46,637 nt of DNA, from NCBI RefSeq assembly GCF_011762155.1, contig NZ_JAASQL010000008.1, forward strand, positions 1-46,637. Direction: 5' to 3'. Positions within the stretch are counted from its first letter, which is position 1, and the number at the start of each line of letters is the position of its first letter. This document shows positions 31,336 through 40,235 of the stretch, in pieces. A model generated the notes under the pieces. The model worked only from the letters and a program-made list of their open reading frames with translations, was not told the origin of the DNA and did not search any database. This DNA is from Wenyingzhuangia heitensis (lineage in GTDB: Bacteria > Bacteroidota > Bacteroidia > Flavobacteriales > Flavobacteriaceae). A program made the position numbers and the translations under genes.

Positions 31336-32919
31336 TTACTCACAATCCTGATTGTAAAAACCTCCTTTGTTTTGTTTACGCTCCATAGATGCTTGTATAA
31401 TAAGGTGTGCGTTGGTAATTAAATTTCGCAATTCACAAATGGGTACAGAAAGTTTTGCGTTTTTGTACAACTCTTTATTTTCTTGATATAAAATTTCTAA
31501 ACGGTTGGCAGCTTTTTGCAAACGAATGTCAGAACGGACTATACCTACATAGTTGCTCATTATTTTCTGGATGTCTTTTCTGTCGTGCGTAATTAAAATG
31601 TTTTCTATGTTTTTAGAAGTGTTGGTGTCATCCCAACCAGGAATATCGGATCTAAATTCTAAAGAATTAAAAATAGAAGTCCCGTGTTTAAAACTTTTAT
31701 GTGCATACACAATAGCTTCTATTAAAGAGTTAGAGGCTAATCTATTTGCACCATGCAATCCGGTTCTAGAACATTCTCCGCAAGCATATAAGTTCTCTAT
31801 AGAAGTTTGTCCGTTTTTATTAACAGCAATTCCTCCACAAATATAATGAGCAGCAGGAGTAATGGGTATAAAATCTTTGTGAACATCAATCCCAATAGAT
31901 TTACATTTTTCGGTAATATTAGGAAAGTGATTTATAAAATGTTCTGGGTTTATATGTGTACAATCTAAGTAAGCATAATCTTCACCTGTAATCTTTAATT
32001 CGGTATCAATAGCTCTTGCAACAATATCTCTAGGAGCTAGTTCTAAACGGTCATCATAACGTTCCATAAAACGTTCTCCGTTGCTGTTTCTAAGAATTCC
32101 ACCTTCACCTCTAACGGCTTCGGTAATTAAAAAAGCAGGAGATTGTGCAGGTTCTTGGTGTAATGCTGTTGGATGAAACTGAATAAATTCTATATCCTGA
32201 ATTTTAGCTTTAGCTCTATAAGCCATGGCAATACCATCACCTGTGGCAATTTTAGGATTGGTGGTGGTTCTATACACTTGTCCGCTACCACCAGCAGCTA
32301 ATAAGGTGATTTTTGCCTGTATGGTTTTTATTTCTTGTGTAGCCTCATCTAAAACATAAGCACCGTAACAAGTAATATGGTCTCTGTGAGTAACTGTTTT
32401 TTCGTGACCTTGTGCTCTTAGTATATGATGATCTGTAATAAAATCTACAGTAAAATGATCTTCTAACAAAGTAATGTTAGGAGTGTTTTCTACTTTTTGT
32501 AACAAAGCACGAGCAATTTCGTACCCTGTAATATCTTTGTGATGTAAAATCCTGTTTTGTGAGTGTCCTCCTTCTCGACCTAAACTGTAATCTCCTTTGT
32601 TGGTTTTGTCAAACTGAGCTCCCCAAGCAATTAATTCATCTAAACGTTTAGGGGCTTCTTCTACCACCATTCTAACCACTTCTTCGTCACACAAACCGTC
32701 ACCTGCAATAAGTGTATCTTGTATGTGTTGCTCAAAAGAGTCTATGTCTGTATTGGTTACAGTGGCAATACCACCTTGTGCATATTTGGTATTGCTTTCT
32801 TCTTTTTGTGCTTTTGTAACTAAAGTAATGGTTGCTTGTTTGTGAAAACTAGCTACTTTTAAAGCGTAAGAAAGTCCTGCAATTCCGGATCCAATAACTA
32901 AAAAATCTGTTTTAATCAT
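31336..32919 (-). CDS. nadB: L-aspartate oxidase
   Basis: This 527-residue flavoenzyme makes iminoaspartate in the first step of de novo NAD synthesis. The FAD-binding VIGSGIAGLSYAL is at the N-terminus. The succinate-dehydrogenase-like core has TKYAQGGIATV, FIQFHPTAL and EAVRGEGGILRN, followed by HGANRLASNSLIEAIVYA. The C-terminal helical domain is present, and the length is typical. It starts only four bases after the stop of nadA in the same direction, so nadA-nadB form an operon. No nadC is seen in the window. Confidence 0.95.
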   Translation of the reverse strand: MIKTDFLVIGSGIAGLSYALKVASFHKQATITLVTKAQKEESNTKYAQGGIATVTNTDIDSFEQHIQDTLIAGDGLCDEEVVRMVVEEAPKRLDELIAWGAQFDKTNKGDYSLGREGGHSQNRILHHKDITGYEIARALLQKVENTPNITLLEDHFTVDFITDHHILRAQGHEKTVTHRDHITCYGAYVLDEATQEIKTIQAKITLLAAGGSGQVYRTTTNPKIATGDGIAMAYRAKAKIQDIEFIQFHPTALHQEPAQSPAFLITEAVRGEGGILRNSNGERFMERYDDRLELAPRDIVARAIDTELKITGEDYAYLDCTHINPEHFINHFPNITEKCKSIGIDVHKDFIPITPAAHYICGGIAVNKNGQTSIENLYACGECSRTGLHGANRLASNSLIEAIVYAHKSFKHGTSIFNSLEFRSDIPGWDDTNTSKNIENILITHDRKDIQKIMSNYVGIVRSDIRLQKAANRLEILYQENKELYKNAKLSVPICELRNLITNAHLIIQASMERKQNKGGFYNQDCE

Positions 32920-32923
32920 ATTG

Positions 32924-33922
32924 TTATTTAGAAAGCGCTAACATTTTCTCGATAGGAATTAATGCAGCTGCTGCTAATTTTTCTTCTACCTCAATGGCAG
33001 GCAATTCGTGTTCTAAACATAAGAATAATTTTTTCATGGTATTCATACGCATGTAAAAACATTCGCTACAAGCACAACTGTTGTCTTCTTCCGATGGAGC
33101 AGGAATCAATTCTTTGTTAGGTACTTGTTTAATCATTTCGTGTAAAATACCAGCTTCGGTAGCCACAATAAATTTGTGATTTTTACTTTCTCTAGCGTAT
33201 TTTAACAAACCAGCAGTAGAACCAATATAGCTTGCTGTTTTTAAAATATGTGAAGGAGATTCTGGATGTGCAATAATTTCAGCATCAGGATGTTCAGAAG
33301 CTAAGGTTAATAGTTTTTCGATAGAAAAAGCTTCGTGTACCATACAGGCACCGTCCCATAAAACCATGTCTCTACCTGTTTCTTTATTTAAATAATCACC
33401 TAAGTTTTTATCGGGAGCAAATATTATTTTTTGATCTTCAGGAAATGAGTTGATGATTTTTACGGCATTAGAAGACGTACAAACAATGTCACTCATGGTC
33501 TTAATTTCTGCAGAACAGTTAATATAAGTAACTACTTTATGATCTGGATACTTTGCCTTAAATGCTTTAAAATCTTCTGGCGGACAAGAGTCTGCTAAAG
33601 AACAACCCGCATTTAAATCGGGTAATAAAACTTTCTTTTTTGGATTTAATATTTTAGCGGTTTCTGCCATAAAATGCACTCCACAAAATACAATAATATC
33701 GGCACTAGTTTTAGCTGCTTCTTGTGCTAACTGTAAACTGTCTCCTACAAAATCTGCAATATCTTGTATGGCTTCTTCTTGATAATAGTGTGCTAGAATT
33801 ACAGCGTTTTTTTCTTTTTTTAGTCGATTAATTTCAGCAACATAATCGGTATTGCTTTGGGTATCGATATCTAAAAATCCTTTTTTATTTAAGTTGTCTT
33901 TTGCTTGAGCTAAAGTGTCCAT
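32924..33922 (-). CDS. nadA: Quinolinate synthase A
   Basis: This 332-residue enzyme condenses iminoaspartate with dihydroxyacetone phosphate to quinolinate, using an oxygen-sensitive [4Fe-4S] cluster. Candidate cluster cysteines lie in [22 protein letters not shown] and [18 protein letters not shown]. The first-domain substrate motif [20 protein letters not shown] is present. It is the first gene of the minus-strand nadA-nadB pair. The length fits the family. Confidence 0.95.
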   Translation of the reverse strand: MDTLAQAKDNLNKKGFLDIDTQSNTDYVAEINRLKKEKNAVILAHYYQEEAIQDIADFVGDSLQLAQEAAKTSADIIVFCGVHFMAETAKILNPKKKVLLPDLNAGCSLADSCPPEDFKAFKAKYPDHKVVTYINCSAEIKTMSDIVCTSSNAVKIINSFPEDQKIIFAPDKNLGDYLNKETGRDMVLWDGACMVHEAFSIEKLLTLASEHPDAEIIAHPESPSHILKTASYIGSTAGLLKYARESKNHKFIVATEAGILHEMIKQVPNKELIPAPSEEDNSCACSECFYMRMNTMKKLFLCLEHELPAIEVEEKLAAAALIPIEKMLALSK

Positions 33923-33953
33923 TAAAAATAGTTTTGAGGTACAAATTTACAAA

Positions 33954-33977
33954 AAAAGAGCCTATAAAGGCTCTTTT
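33954..33977 (-). terminator. Terminator after ilvE
   Basis: AAAAGAGCCT (33954-33963) pairs with AGGCTCTTTT (33968-33977), loop ATAA. On the minus strand it is followed by seven T bases, and it lies just past the ilvE stop. Confidence 0.9.
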
Positions 33978-33995
33978 AATTATATGTCGATTTGG

Positions 33996-35069
33996 TTATA
34001 TAGATCTTACAGCATATTTCCATCCAAATGGATCTTCTACTTTACCTGTTTGTATATCGGTAATTTTCTTTTTGATACTTGAAGCATAACTATCTTCTAA
34101 TTTAGGAAGATTGTAATCGTTTCCTTTAAAGTTAAAACTAACAATAGGATTAATTACGGCAGCTGTTCCTGCACCAAACATTTCTAGTAAGGTTCCGTTT
34201 TTAGCAGCATCTTCAACTTCATATACAGAAATATCTCTTACTTCAACTTTATAACCTTCTTTTTCTGCAATTGCAATTACACTTTTACGAGTAATACCAT
34301 CTAAAATTCTATCAGATGTTGGAGCCGTAATTAGCGTGTCACCAATTCTAAAGAAAACATTCATTGTTCCTGCTTCTTCTAAATTTTCGTGTGTGCTAGA
34401 ATCTGTCCATACTACTTGTTGATAACCAGCATCGTTTGCTAATTTAGTAGGATAAAATTGTCCGGCATAGTTACCCGCACATTTTGCAAAACCTACACCA
34501 CCACTAGCAGAACGGCTATATTTATCAGCAAATAATACTTTTACCTCTCCGCTGTAATAAGATTGTGCGGGAGATAAAATAAACATAAACTTATAACGCT
34601 TAGCTGGAGAAGCCGAAACTCCTTCCTCTGTAGCAATAATAAAAGGACGGATGTACATCGAACTTCCTTCAGAAGTTTGGATCCATTCTTTATCAATATT
34701 TAACAAAATTTCCATTCCATCAAAAAATAAATCTTTAGGAAATTCTGGAATAGCCAAACGTATAGCAGATTTGTTTAATCTGATTAAATTTTCTTCAGGT
34801 CTAAATAACCAGACGGCACCATCAACAGATTTGTAGGCTTTCATTCCTTCAAAAATTGCTTGACCGTAGTGAAAAACTTTAGCAGATGGGTCTAGAGAAA
34901 TAGGACCGTAAGGTCTCACTTGTGCATTTGTCCATTTTCCATCAATATAATCACATTCAAACATGTGATCTGTAAAGTTTTCTCCAAACGATAAGTTGTT
35001 AAAATCTACCTCATTAATTTTTGTAGTTGTAGATTTTGTAATCGTGATGTTCTGGTTGTTAATTCCCAT
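33996..35069 (-). CDS. ilvE: Branched-chain amino acid aminotransferase
   Basis: This class IV aminotransferase (357 residues from the ATG at 35067-35069) makes the last step in Leu, Ile and Val synthesis. The PLP lysine is in VGFAKCAGNYAGQFYPTKLA, a typical BCAT motif. FHYGQAIFEGMKAYKSVDGA, MYIRPFIIATEEGVSASPA and DRILDGITRKSVIAIA match the fold-IV enzymes. The frame is open 22 codons farther upstream, but that stretch contains a -7 box (35103-35110), so the start at 35069 is preferred. It is not in an operon with other branched-chain genes here. Confidence 0.93.
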   Translation of the reverse strand: MGINNQNITITKSTTTKINEVDFNNLSFGENFTDHMFECDYIDGKWTNAQVRPYGPISLDPSAKVFHYGQAIFEGMKAYKSVDGAVWLFRPEENLIRLNKSAIRLAIPEFPKDLFFDGMEILLNIDKEWIQTSEGSSMYIRPFIIATEEGVSASPAKRYKFMFILSPAQSYYSGEVKVLFADKYSRSASGGVGFAKCAGNYAGQFYPTKLANDAGYQQVVWTDSSTHENLEEAGTMNVFFRIGDTLITAPTSDRILDGITRKSVIAIAEKEGYKVEVRDISVYEVEDAAKNGTLLEMFGAGTAAVINPIVSFNFKGNDYNLPKLEDSYASSIKKKITDIQTGKVEDPFGWKYAVRSI

Positions 35070-35102
35070 GATTTCGTTTGTAAAAAAATATTTATAGAAG
35101 AA

Positions 35103-35110
35103 CAAAAGTA
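35103..35110 (-). promoter_or_regulatory. ilvE promoter -7 box
   Basis: On the minus strand this reads TACTTTTG, a TAnnTTTG box, with a TTG about 22 bases upstream. It points to the ilvE start at 35069, which supports that start. Confidence 0.45.
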
Positions 35111-35285
35111 AATATAAAAATTGTAATGTATGCAATAAAAATACTTTTTAGTTATGGGTTTTTATGGGATGTATTTTAAAGAGGATTTTCTTGTTTTTTT
35201 TAGTTGATGAATGTAAGATAAAGGTGATTTAGAATAGGCTTTGTTAAATAAATAAGACTGATTAAACAATCAATCATTAACACAA

Positions 35286-35314
35286 TTGACGATGAAATAT
35301 AATACCTATATTTG
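35286..35314 (+). promoter_or_regulatory. mnmD promoter
   Basis: TTG (35286-35288), an 18-base spacer and TATATTTG (35307-35314) make a near-ideal Bacteroidota promoter, followed by CAGCAA. Transcription would begin at about 35321, so the mnmD reading frame upstream of that is not translated. Confidence 0.7.
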
Positions 35315-35333
35315 CAGCAACAATTCAATCGTT

Positions 35334-35999
35334 TTGAAAAGAAAAATTATTCTTACATCGGATGGGTCTACCACCATTCATATACCCAGTTGGAATGAAA
35401 GTTATCATTCTACACATGGAGCTATACAAGAAGCCTATCATGTTTTTATAGAGATGGGGTATAAAGCTGTGGAAAAAAACGATATTTCTATTTTAGAAAT
35501 TGGTTTTGGTACGGGACTAAATGCCTTTATTACATTGTTAGAAACAGCCAAAGAAACTCGTACAATTAATTATGTTGGAGTAGAAGCGTATCCGGTAAGA
35601 GAAGATGAATTGTTGGCGTTAAATTATGTGTCGGAATTAGATACAAGAAACTTATCGCACAAGTTTGAAGAAATGCACTTAACTCCTTGGAACAAACCTC
35701 AAAAAGTTACAGATAATTTTACGTTGACCAAACGTCAAATGTTTTTTCATAATATTACAGATATAAACACTTTTGATTTAATTTACTTTGATGCTTTTGG
35801 TGCTAAAGTACAGCCCGAATTGTGGTCTGAAGAAATTTTTGAAATTATGTTCAAAGCCATGAAACCCGGAGGGAAAATAGTAACCTATGCTGCTAAAGGA
35901 AGTGTGCGTAGAGCTATGCAAACGGTAGGTTTTGTAGTAGAAAGATTGCCTGGTCCTCCAGGAAAAAGAGAAATGTTAAGAGGAACAAAAACAGTATAA
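35334..35999 (+). CDS. mnmD: tRNA mnm5(s2)U34 methyltransferase domain (MnmD-like)
   Basis: This Rossmann-fold methyltransferase adds the last methyl group in 5-methylaminomethyl-2-thiouridine of tRNA wobble positions. Seen are KRKIILTSDGSTTIHIPSWN, ISILEIGFGTGLNAFITLL (SAM loop), FDLIYFDAFGAKVQPELWS and RLPGPPGKREMLRGTK near the end, the stand-alone MnmD form without the FAD-dependent MnmC2 domain. The TTG at 35334 gives 221 residues, the usual length. An ATG at 35292 would add 14 residues but lies in the promoter, before the likely transcript start. A small membrane-protein gene follows after one base. Confidence 0.85.
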   Translation: MKRKIILTSDGSTTIHIPSWNESYHSTHGAIQEAYHVFIEMGYKAVEKNDISILEIGFGTGLNAFITLLETAKETRTINYVGVEAYPVREDELLALNYVSELDTRNLSHKFEEMHLTPWNKPQKVTDNFTLTKRQMFFHNITDINTFDLIYFDAFGAKVQPELWSEEIFEIMFKAMKPGGKIVTYAAKGSVRRAMQTVGFVVERLPGPPGKREMLRGTKTV

Positions 36000-36000
36000 A

Positions 36001-36135
36001 ATGACAGAGTTTTCTAGATTAAAAAGAAAAAAGCCAAATAGACTAAGAGTAATTTTATTGGTAGTAGTATTGTTTGTTGTGTTGTATTTATTAAAAAATG
36101 CAGATGGCTTAGTTTCTCAGTTTTTTGGAAAATAA
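36001..36135 (+). CDS. 44-residue single-pass membrane protein
   Basis: A short gene with ATG one base after the mnmD stop. It encodes a basic N-terminus (MTEFSRLKRKKPNRLRV) and one transmembrane segment (ILLVVVLFVVLYLL), then NADGLVSQFFGK. No family is recognised. It is probably co-transcribed with mnmD. The Lys/Arg-rich start facing a hydrophobic core is good evidence for a real, cytoplasm-anchored protein. Confidence 0.6.
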   Translation: MTEFSRLKRKKPNRLRVILLVVVLFVVLYLLKNADGLVSQFFGK

Positions 36136-36144
36136 AATATTAAA

Positions 36145-36498
36145 CTATTTCTTTAAGTGTTTTAATTTGTATTCGGTTATTGGAAGGACTAAAATTAAAG
36201 AGATGACTCCAATAACAATACCTGTTACGATAACGATTTTATAATTTCTTTCAGGTATTTTAAGCATTGATCCAATTATACAGATGAGTAATAGTATTCC
36301 TCCTATTTGGATCATTTTTTTTGCTGAATATTTTTGAGCAAAATTCCAATTAAATATACTAGACATTGATTGTTTAGTTCTATATCCATAAAACATGTTT
36401 ATGTGTTTAGGAGGGAATTTTAGCATAATAACTCCCATTAAAATTGAAATGATACTTATAGCATAAGGAGTTATGAATGGCATGAGTTGGTTTTGCAT
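36145..36498 (-). CDS. SdpI-family membrane protein
   Basis: This 117-residue protein has three transmembrane segments (about 11-25, 64-79, 87-107) and the family pattern PPKHINMFYGYRTKQSMSS and FNWNFAQKYSAKK between the first two. SdpI-like proteins confer immunity to a peptide toxin in Bacillus; in other bacteria the role is unknown. It converges with the mnmD operon (nine-base gap) and is spaced 26 bases from the glycosyltransferase gene on the same strand. Confidence 0.75.
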   Translation of the reverse strand: MQNQLMPFITPYAISIISILMGVIMLKFPPKHINMFYGYRTKQSMSSIFNWNFAQKYSAKKMIQIGGILLLICIIGSMLKIPERNYKIVIVTGIVIGVISLILVLPITEYKLKHLKK

Positions 36499-36524
36499 AT
36501 TTTTTTTGATTACAGGTTTGATAT

Positions 36525-37610
36525 TTATCTTCTAAATACTCTATCTTTCCAAGTATAGCCACCAAATAAAGCTCTAATGCCTATATAAGTATTTATAAAC
36601 GGATATAAAATAGCAATAGGAAAATAGTTCCAAAAATTCGTTTTTTGATTTAATTTTTCGGTAGTTATAAACAGTAAAATTCCATCAACTCCAATTTTTA
36701 AAATCCATAAAAACACGGCTAATAAAGGTTGGTGAAAAAGACTAATTAATAAGGTTAATTGAGTCACTAATACCAACAAACCTACCAATTTGGTAAATAT
36801 ACTTTGGTAATGTGTGCTTTTTGCAGCCCACCTAATACGTTGTTGTGTAACTGCTTTCCAGCTTGTTTCTGGTTTTGTAACAACAATAGCTTCTGTGGTG
36901 TTTAAAAAGTGAACTTTTGCTGGGTTTGTTTTTACAAAAGATTCTAAGGTAAAAATATCATCTCCACTAGCTATGTTAGATTTTGTGTTGTTATGAAGTT
37001 GTAAATAAGCCGTTTTATGAAATCCCATATTTGCAGCATTGCACATTATAGGGTTTTTTAGTCCAAAACTACCCAAAGTAGCACCTAACAAACTTAAAGA
37101 ATCAAACAATTGATATTGATATAGAAATCCTTTTTTATTTTCTAAAACAAGAGGACCTGCAACAAATAAACTTTGTTGTTGTTGAATAATGGTGTTGTAG
37201 GCTTGTAGCCAATTTTTAGGCAATATACAATCTGCATCGGTGGTGATAATCCAATCAAAAGAAGAGGTTTTAATACCTATTTGCAGAGCATCTTTTTTAG
37301 GAGAGTTGCTTTTTCTTTTGTTTTTTAATAAATGAATGTTGGGTATTATTTGTTGCCATTTTTTTACAATCGATTCAGATTTGTCTGTAGAGTTATCATC
37401 AATTAAAAGGATTTCAAAATTATCGGAGTTATACTCTAAATTTTCAATGCTTTTTAAAAGTGTTTCTAAAGAATCTTCTTCGTTTCTAAACGGAATAAGG
37501 ATGCTAAATTTTTGTTGGGGAATAGTGATATCTATTTTTAATGTAGACAAAGAAATTAAGCCAACCACAAAACAAATAATTAAGAAAGTGTATAGGAGTA
37601 AAATAATCAT
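36525..37610 (-). CDS. Family 2 glycosyltransferase, membrane-bound
   Basis: This 361-residue protein has an N-terminal membrane segment, then a GT-A domain with FSILIPFRNEEDSLETLL, the first acidic motif (LLIDDNSTDKS), the DxD (TTDADCILPKN) and QQRIRWAAKS (the QxxRW-like site). Several C-terminal membrane segments follow. Processive-type GT2 proteins use such a QxxRW site. The acceptor and donor cannot be told. Its ATG overlaps the stop of the flippase-like gene by one base, so the two probably act in the same glycolipid or polysaccharide pathway. Confidence 0.85.
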   Translation of the reverse strand: MIILLLYTFLIICFVVGLISLSTLKIDITIPQQKFSILIPFRNEEDSLETLLKSIENLEYNSDNFEILLIDDNSTDKSESIVKKWQQIIPNIHLLKNKRKSNSPKKDALQIGIKTSSFDWIITTDADCILPKNWLQAYNTIIQQQQSLFVAGPLVLENKKGFLYQYQLFDSLSLLGATLGSFGLKNPIMCNAANMGFHKTAYLQLHNNTKSNIASGDDIFTLESFVKTNPAKVHFLNTTEAIVVTKPETSWKAVTQQRIRWAAKSTHYQSIFTKLVGLLVLVTQLTLLISLFHQPLLAVFLWILKIGVDGILLFITTEKLNQKTNFWNYFPIAILYPFINTYIGIRALFGGYTWKDRVFRR

Positions 37611-38500
37611 TAGTTTTCTTTTGAGGTGTAAAATTGTAATAAACTTCCTGTAATAGCTGGAGCTGCATGGTTACATATCCATAAAATAAAATAGGCAATT
37701 AAAATAGAGGCTTGGGAATATCCTATGGGATTTAAGACAAATAAAGCCACACTTCCTTTAATAGCAAAATCTAAAATATTTAAAATGGGTAATAAAGAAC
37801 TTAATAAATATACAGCACAAATCCCGGCATACAATTCGGTTGTGTTTAATGTTGATTGATGTAACAATACCATCAGCAAAAAAGAAAAGAAAATAAATTT
37901 AATAACAGAAAACACAAACAATTGAATATGAACATTTATAGGTATGCTTTTTATGTGTTGTATAATTTTTTTCCTAAAAATAAAACCAACAACAATACCT
38001 ACTAGGGCTGTCGCTATTAAAAATGTTTTTTGATTGAAAGCTCTGGTGTCTATTTTTTCTATCAATTTATAAACTCCCCAACTTCCAAAAAGTAGAGTGG
38101 TTAGCATTTGATAGACTCCTTTACTCAGGTTTAAAAACACAATTTGTTTGCTGTTTTTTTTGGGATAGAATAATATTTTTTTTAAATAATTTCCAGAGTT
38201 AAAAGGAGTAATTAATCCGTAAGTAAAGGCAACCAGTGTTTGATAAGCAGCTTTTTTAAAAGAAATTGGAGCAAAAGTCTGAATGACAATTTTCCATTTT
38301 AAAATTTCAAAAGTCCAATTTCCAAAAGAGCAAATTACAATCAGTAAAAAAGAAACAGGATTTAAAAACGTATATATATCTATGGCACTAAAAGAAATAG
38401 TTACAATTCTGTAACCTATATAAAATAACGCAGCAAAACTAACCGCATATTTTAAAATGCGATTGAGGAGTGATAAATGTTTACGAATTGATTTAAGCAT
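37610..38500 (-). CDS. Flippase-like membrane protein (LPG-synthase TM/UPF0104 type)
   Basis: This integral membrane protein (296 residues from the ATG at 38500; an ATG five codons upstream is possible) has about seven to eight segments. The arrangement, including LVAFTYGLITPFNSGNYLKK and VFLNLSKGVYQMLTTLLFG, fits the lysylphosphatidylglycerol-synthase-type flippase domain. It is coupled to the GT2 gene by the one-base overlap and diverges from ruvC. It may move lipid-linked material across the membrane for the neighbouring glycosyltransferase. Specific function is inferred. Confidence 0.65.
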   Translation of the reverse strand: MLKSIRKHLSLLNRILKYAVSFAALFYIGYRIVTISFSAIDIYTFLNPVSFLLIVICSFGNWTFEILKWKIVIQTFAPISFKKAAYQTLVAFTYGLITPFNSGNYLKKILFYPKKNSKQIVFLNLSKGVYQMLTTLLFGSWGVYKLIEKIDTRAFNQKTFLIATALVGIVVGFIFRKKIIQHIKSIPINVHIQLFVFSVIKFIFFSFLLMVLLHQSTLNTTELYAGICAVYLLSSLLPILNILDFAIKGSVALFVLNPIGYSQASILIAYFILWICNHAAPAITGSLLQFYTSKEN

Positions 38501-38525
38501 GCAGTATGGTAGCATTCATTTTAAC

Positions 38526-38533
38526 TATCTTTG
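38526..38533 (+). promoter_or_regulatory. ruvC promoter -7 box
   Basis: TATCTTTG fits TAnnTTTG. No good -33 element is seen. It lies inside the open frame upstream of ruvC, which argues for a start downstream of it. Confidence 0.4.
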
Positions 38534-38556
38534 CTAAAATAGTTAAATCCACTTTA

Positions 38557-39111
38557 TTGGCCTTAGAAAAAATCATATTAGGAATAGACCCCGGAACTAC
38601 CATTATGGGTTTTGGAGTGATAAAAGTTGTTGGGAAAAAAATGGAATTTGTTCAAATGAATGAATTGTTGTTAAGTAAATACAGCGATCCTTATGTAAAA
38701 TTAAAGCTGATTTTTGAAAGGACTATTGAGTTGATAGAAACATATCATCCTGATGAATTGGCAATAGAAGCACCATTTTTTGGGAAAAATGTACAGTCTA
38801 TGTTAAAATTAGGTAGAGCACAAGGAGTCGCCATGGCTGCAGGTTTGTCTAGAGAAGTTCCGGTGACAGAATATTTGCCTAAAAAAATTAAAATGGCCAT
38901 TACAGGTAACGGAAACGCTAGTAAAGAACAGGTGGCTTTAATGCTAAAAAGTTTGCTAGATTTAAAAACGTTGCCTAAAAACTTAGATGCTACCGATGGT
39001 TTGGCAGCAGCCGTTTGCCATCATTTTAACAGTGGCGTAAAAGTTGGCGGTAAAAACTACAGTGGTTGGGCAAGCTTTGTGAGTCAGAACGAAAGTAAAA
39101 TTGTAAAGTAA
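38557..39111 (+). CDS. ruvC: Holliday junction resolvase RuvC
   Basis: This crossover-junction endonuclease (184 residues from the TTG at 38557) cuts Holliday junctions with RuvAB. The first acidic residue is in ILGIDPGTTIMGFGVIK, the second in LAIEAPFFGKNVQSMLKLGR (Glu), and the third and fourth in LDATDGLAAAVCHHF near the end. An ATG at 38506 is open but its first 17 residues (MVAFILTIFAKIVKSTL) do not match RuvC starts and overlap a -7 box, so the TTG is preferred. Its stop overlaps the hemW start by one base. Confidence 0.93.
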   Translation: MALEKIILGIDPGTTIMGFGVIKVVGKKMEFVQMNELLLSKYSDPYVKLKLIFERTIELIETYHPDELAIEAPFFGKNVQSMLKLGRAQGVAMAAGLSREVPVTEYLPKKIKMAITGNGNASKEQVALMLKSLLDLKTLPKNLDATDGLAAAVCHHFNSGVKVGGKNYSGWASFVSQNESKIVK

Positions 39112-40235
39112 TGGCGGGTATTTATTTACATATTCCGTTTTGTAAAAAAGCGTGTCATTATTGCGATTTTCATTTTTCTACTTCTTTAAAATATAAAAAA
39201 GACTTTTTAGGAGCTTTAGAAAAAGAATTGATTTTAAGAGCAGGTGAGTTTAAAAATGAAACGGTAGAAACTATTTATTTTGGAGGAGGAACTCCAAGTA
39301 TTTTAGAGGTTGATGAGATTACAGCTATTTTAAAAACAATTGAAAAAGAGTACAATGTAATTGAATTTCCTGAAATTACATTGGAAGCCAATCCTGATGA
39401 TTTATCGGATAAAAAAATTAGAGAATTAGCCAAAACAGACATAAATAGACTAAGTATTGGGGTGCAATCTTTTGGAGATAAAGAGTTGCAAATGATGAAC
39501 AGAGCACACAACGCAACCGAAGTAAAGCAATGTTTAGAGACCGCTACCCTGTATTTTAATAATATTACCATTGATTTGATGTATGGAATTCCAGGTTTGT
39601 CTAACGCAGAATGGAAAAAAAATATTGAGCAAGCATTGTTTTATGGAGTCAATCATATTTCGTCTTATGCACTTACGGTAGAAGAAGGTACGGCTTTGCA
39701 TCATTTTATAAAAAATAAAAAATATCCAGAAGTAGATGAAAATGTGGCAGCTGCTCATTTTCATATTTTAGTGTCAGAATTAACGCAAGCTGGTTTTGAT
39801 CATTATGAGATATCTAACTTTGGGAAACCTAATTTTTATTCCAAGCACAACACCTCTTATTGGTTGGCAACTTCCTATTTAGGTTTTGGACCCTCAGCAC
39901 ATTCTTACAACCAAAACACCCGAAGTTGGAACATAGCAAACAATGCTAAATACATAAAGTCTTTACAAAATGATGAGTTGCCTTTAACACAGGAAACCTT
40001 GACTGTAAAAGATAGGTTTAACGAATATATAATGACAGGTTTAAGAACTATTTGGGGTGTTTCTTTGCACAAAATAGAAACAGATTTTGGAGTAGAAATC
40101 AAGGAGTTTTTAGAAAAACAGATAGAGCCTTTTATAGAAAATGGTACTTTGGAGTTGAAACAAAATCAACTAAAAACAACTCACAAAGGAAAGTTTTTAG
40201 CTGATGGAATTGCTTCAGATTTATTTTGGATTTAA
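39111..40235 (+). CDS. hemW: Radical SAM heme chaperone HemW
   Basis: This 374-residue protein, formerly annotated as oxygen-independent coproporphyrinogen oxidase, has the radical SAM CxxxCxxC in FCKKACHYCDFHFSTS and the SAM-binding ETIYFGGGTPSIL, ITLEANPDDL and LSIGVQSF. The N-terminus GIYLHIPFCKKACHYC lacks the additional Cys of true HemN, which points to HemW, a heme-binding chaperone that inserts heme into respiratory enzymes. It is coupled to ruvC and converges with an aldehyde dehydrogenase gene, overlapping its 3' end by four bases. Confidence 0.9.
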   Translation: MAGIYLHIPFCKKACHYCDFHFSTSLKYKKDFLGALEKELILRAGEFKNETVETIYFGGGTPSILEVDEITAILKTIEKEYNVIEFPEITLEANPDDLSDKKIRELAKTDINRLSIGVQSFGDKELQMMNRAHNATEVKQCLETATLYFNNITIDLMYGIPGLSNAEWKKNIEQALFYGVNHISSYALTVEEGTALHHFIKNKKYPEVDENVAAAHFHILVSELTQAGFDHYEISNFGKPNFYSKHNTSYWLATSYLGFGPSAHSYNQNTRSWNIANNAKYIKSLQNDELPLTQETLTVKDRFNEYIMTGLRTIWGVSLHKIETDFGVEIKEFLEKQIEPFIENGTLELKQNQLKTTHKGKFLADGIASDLFWI

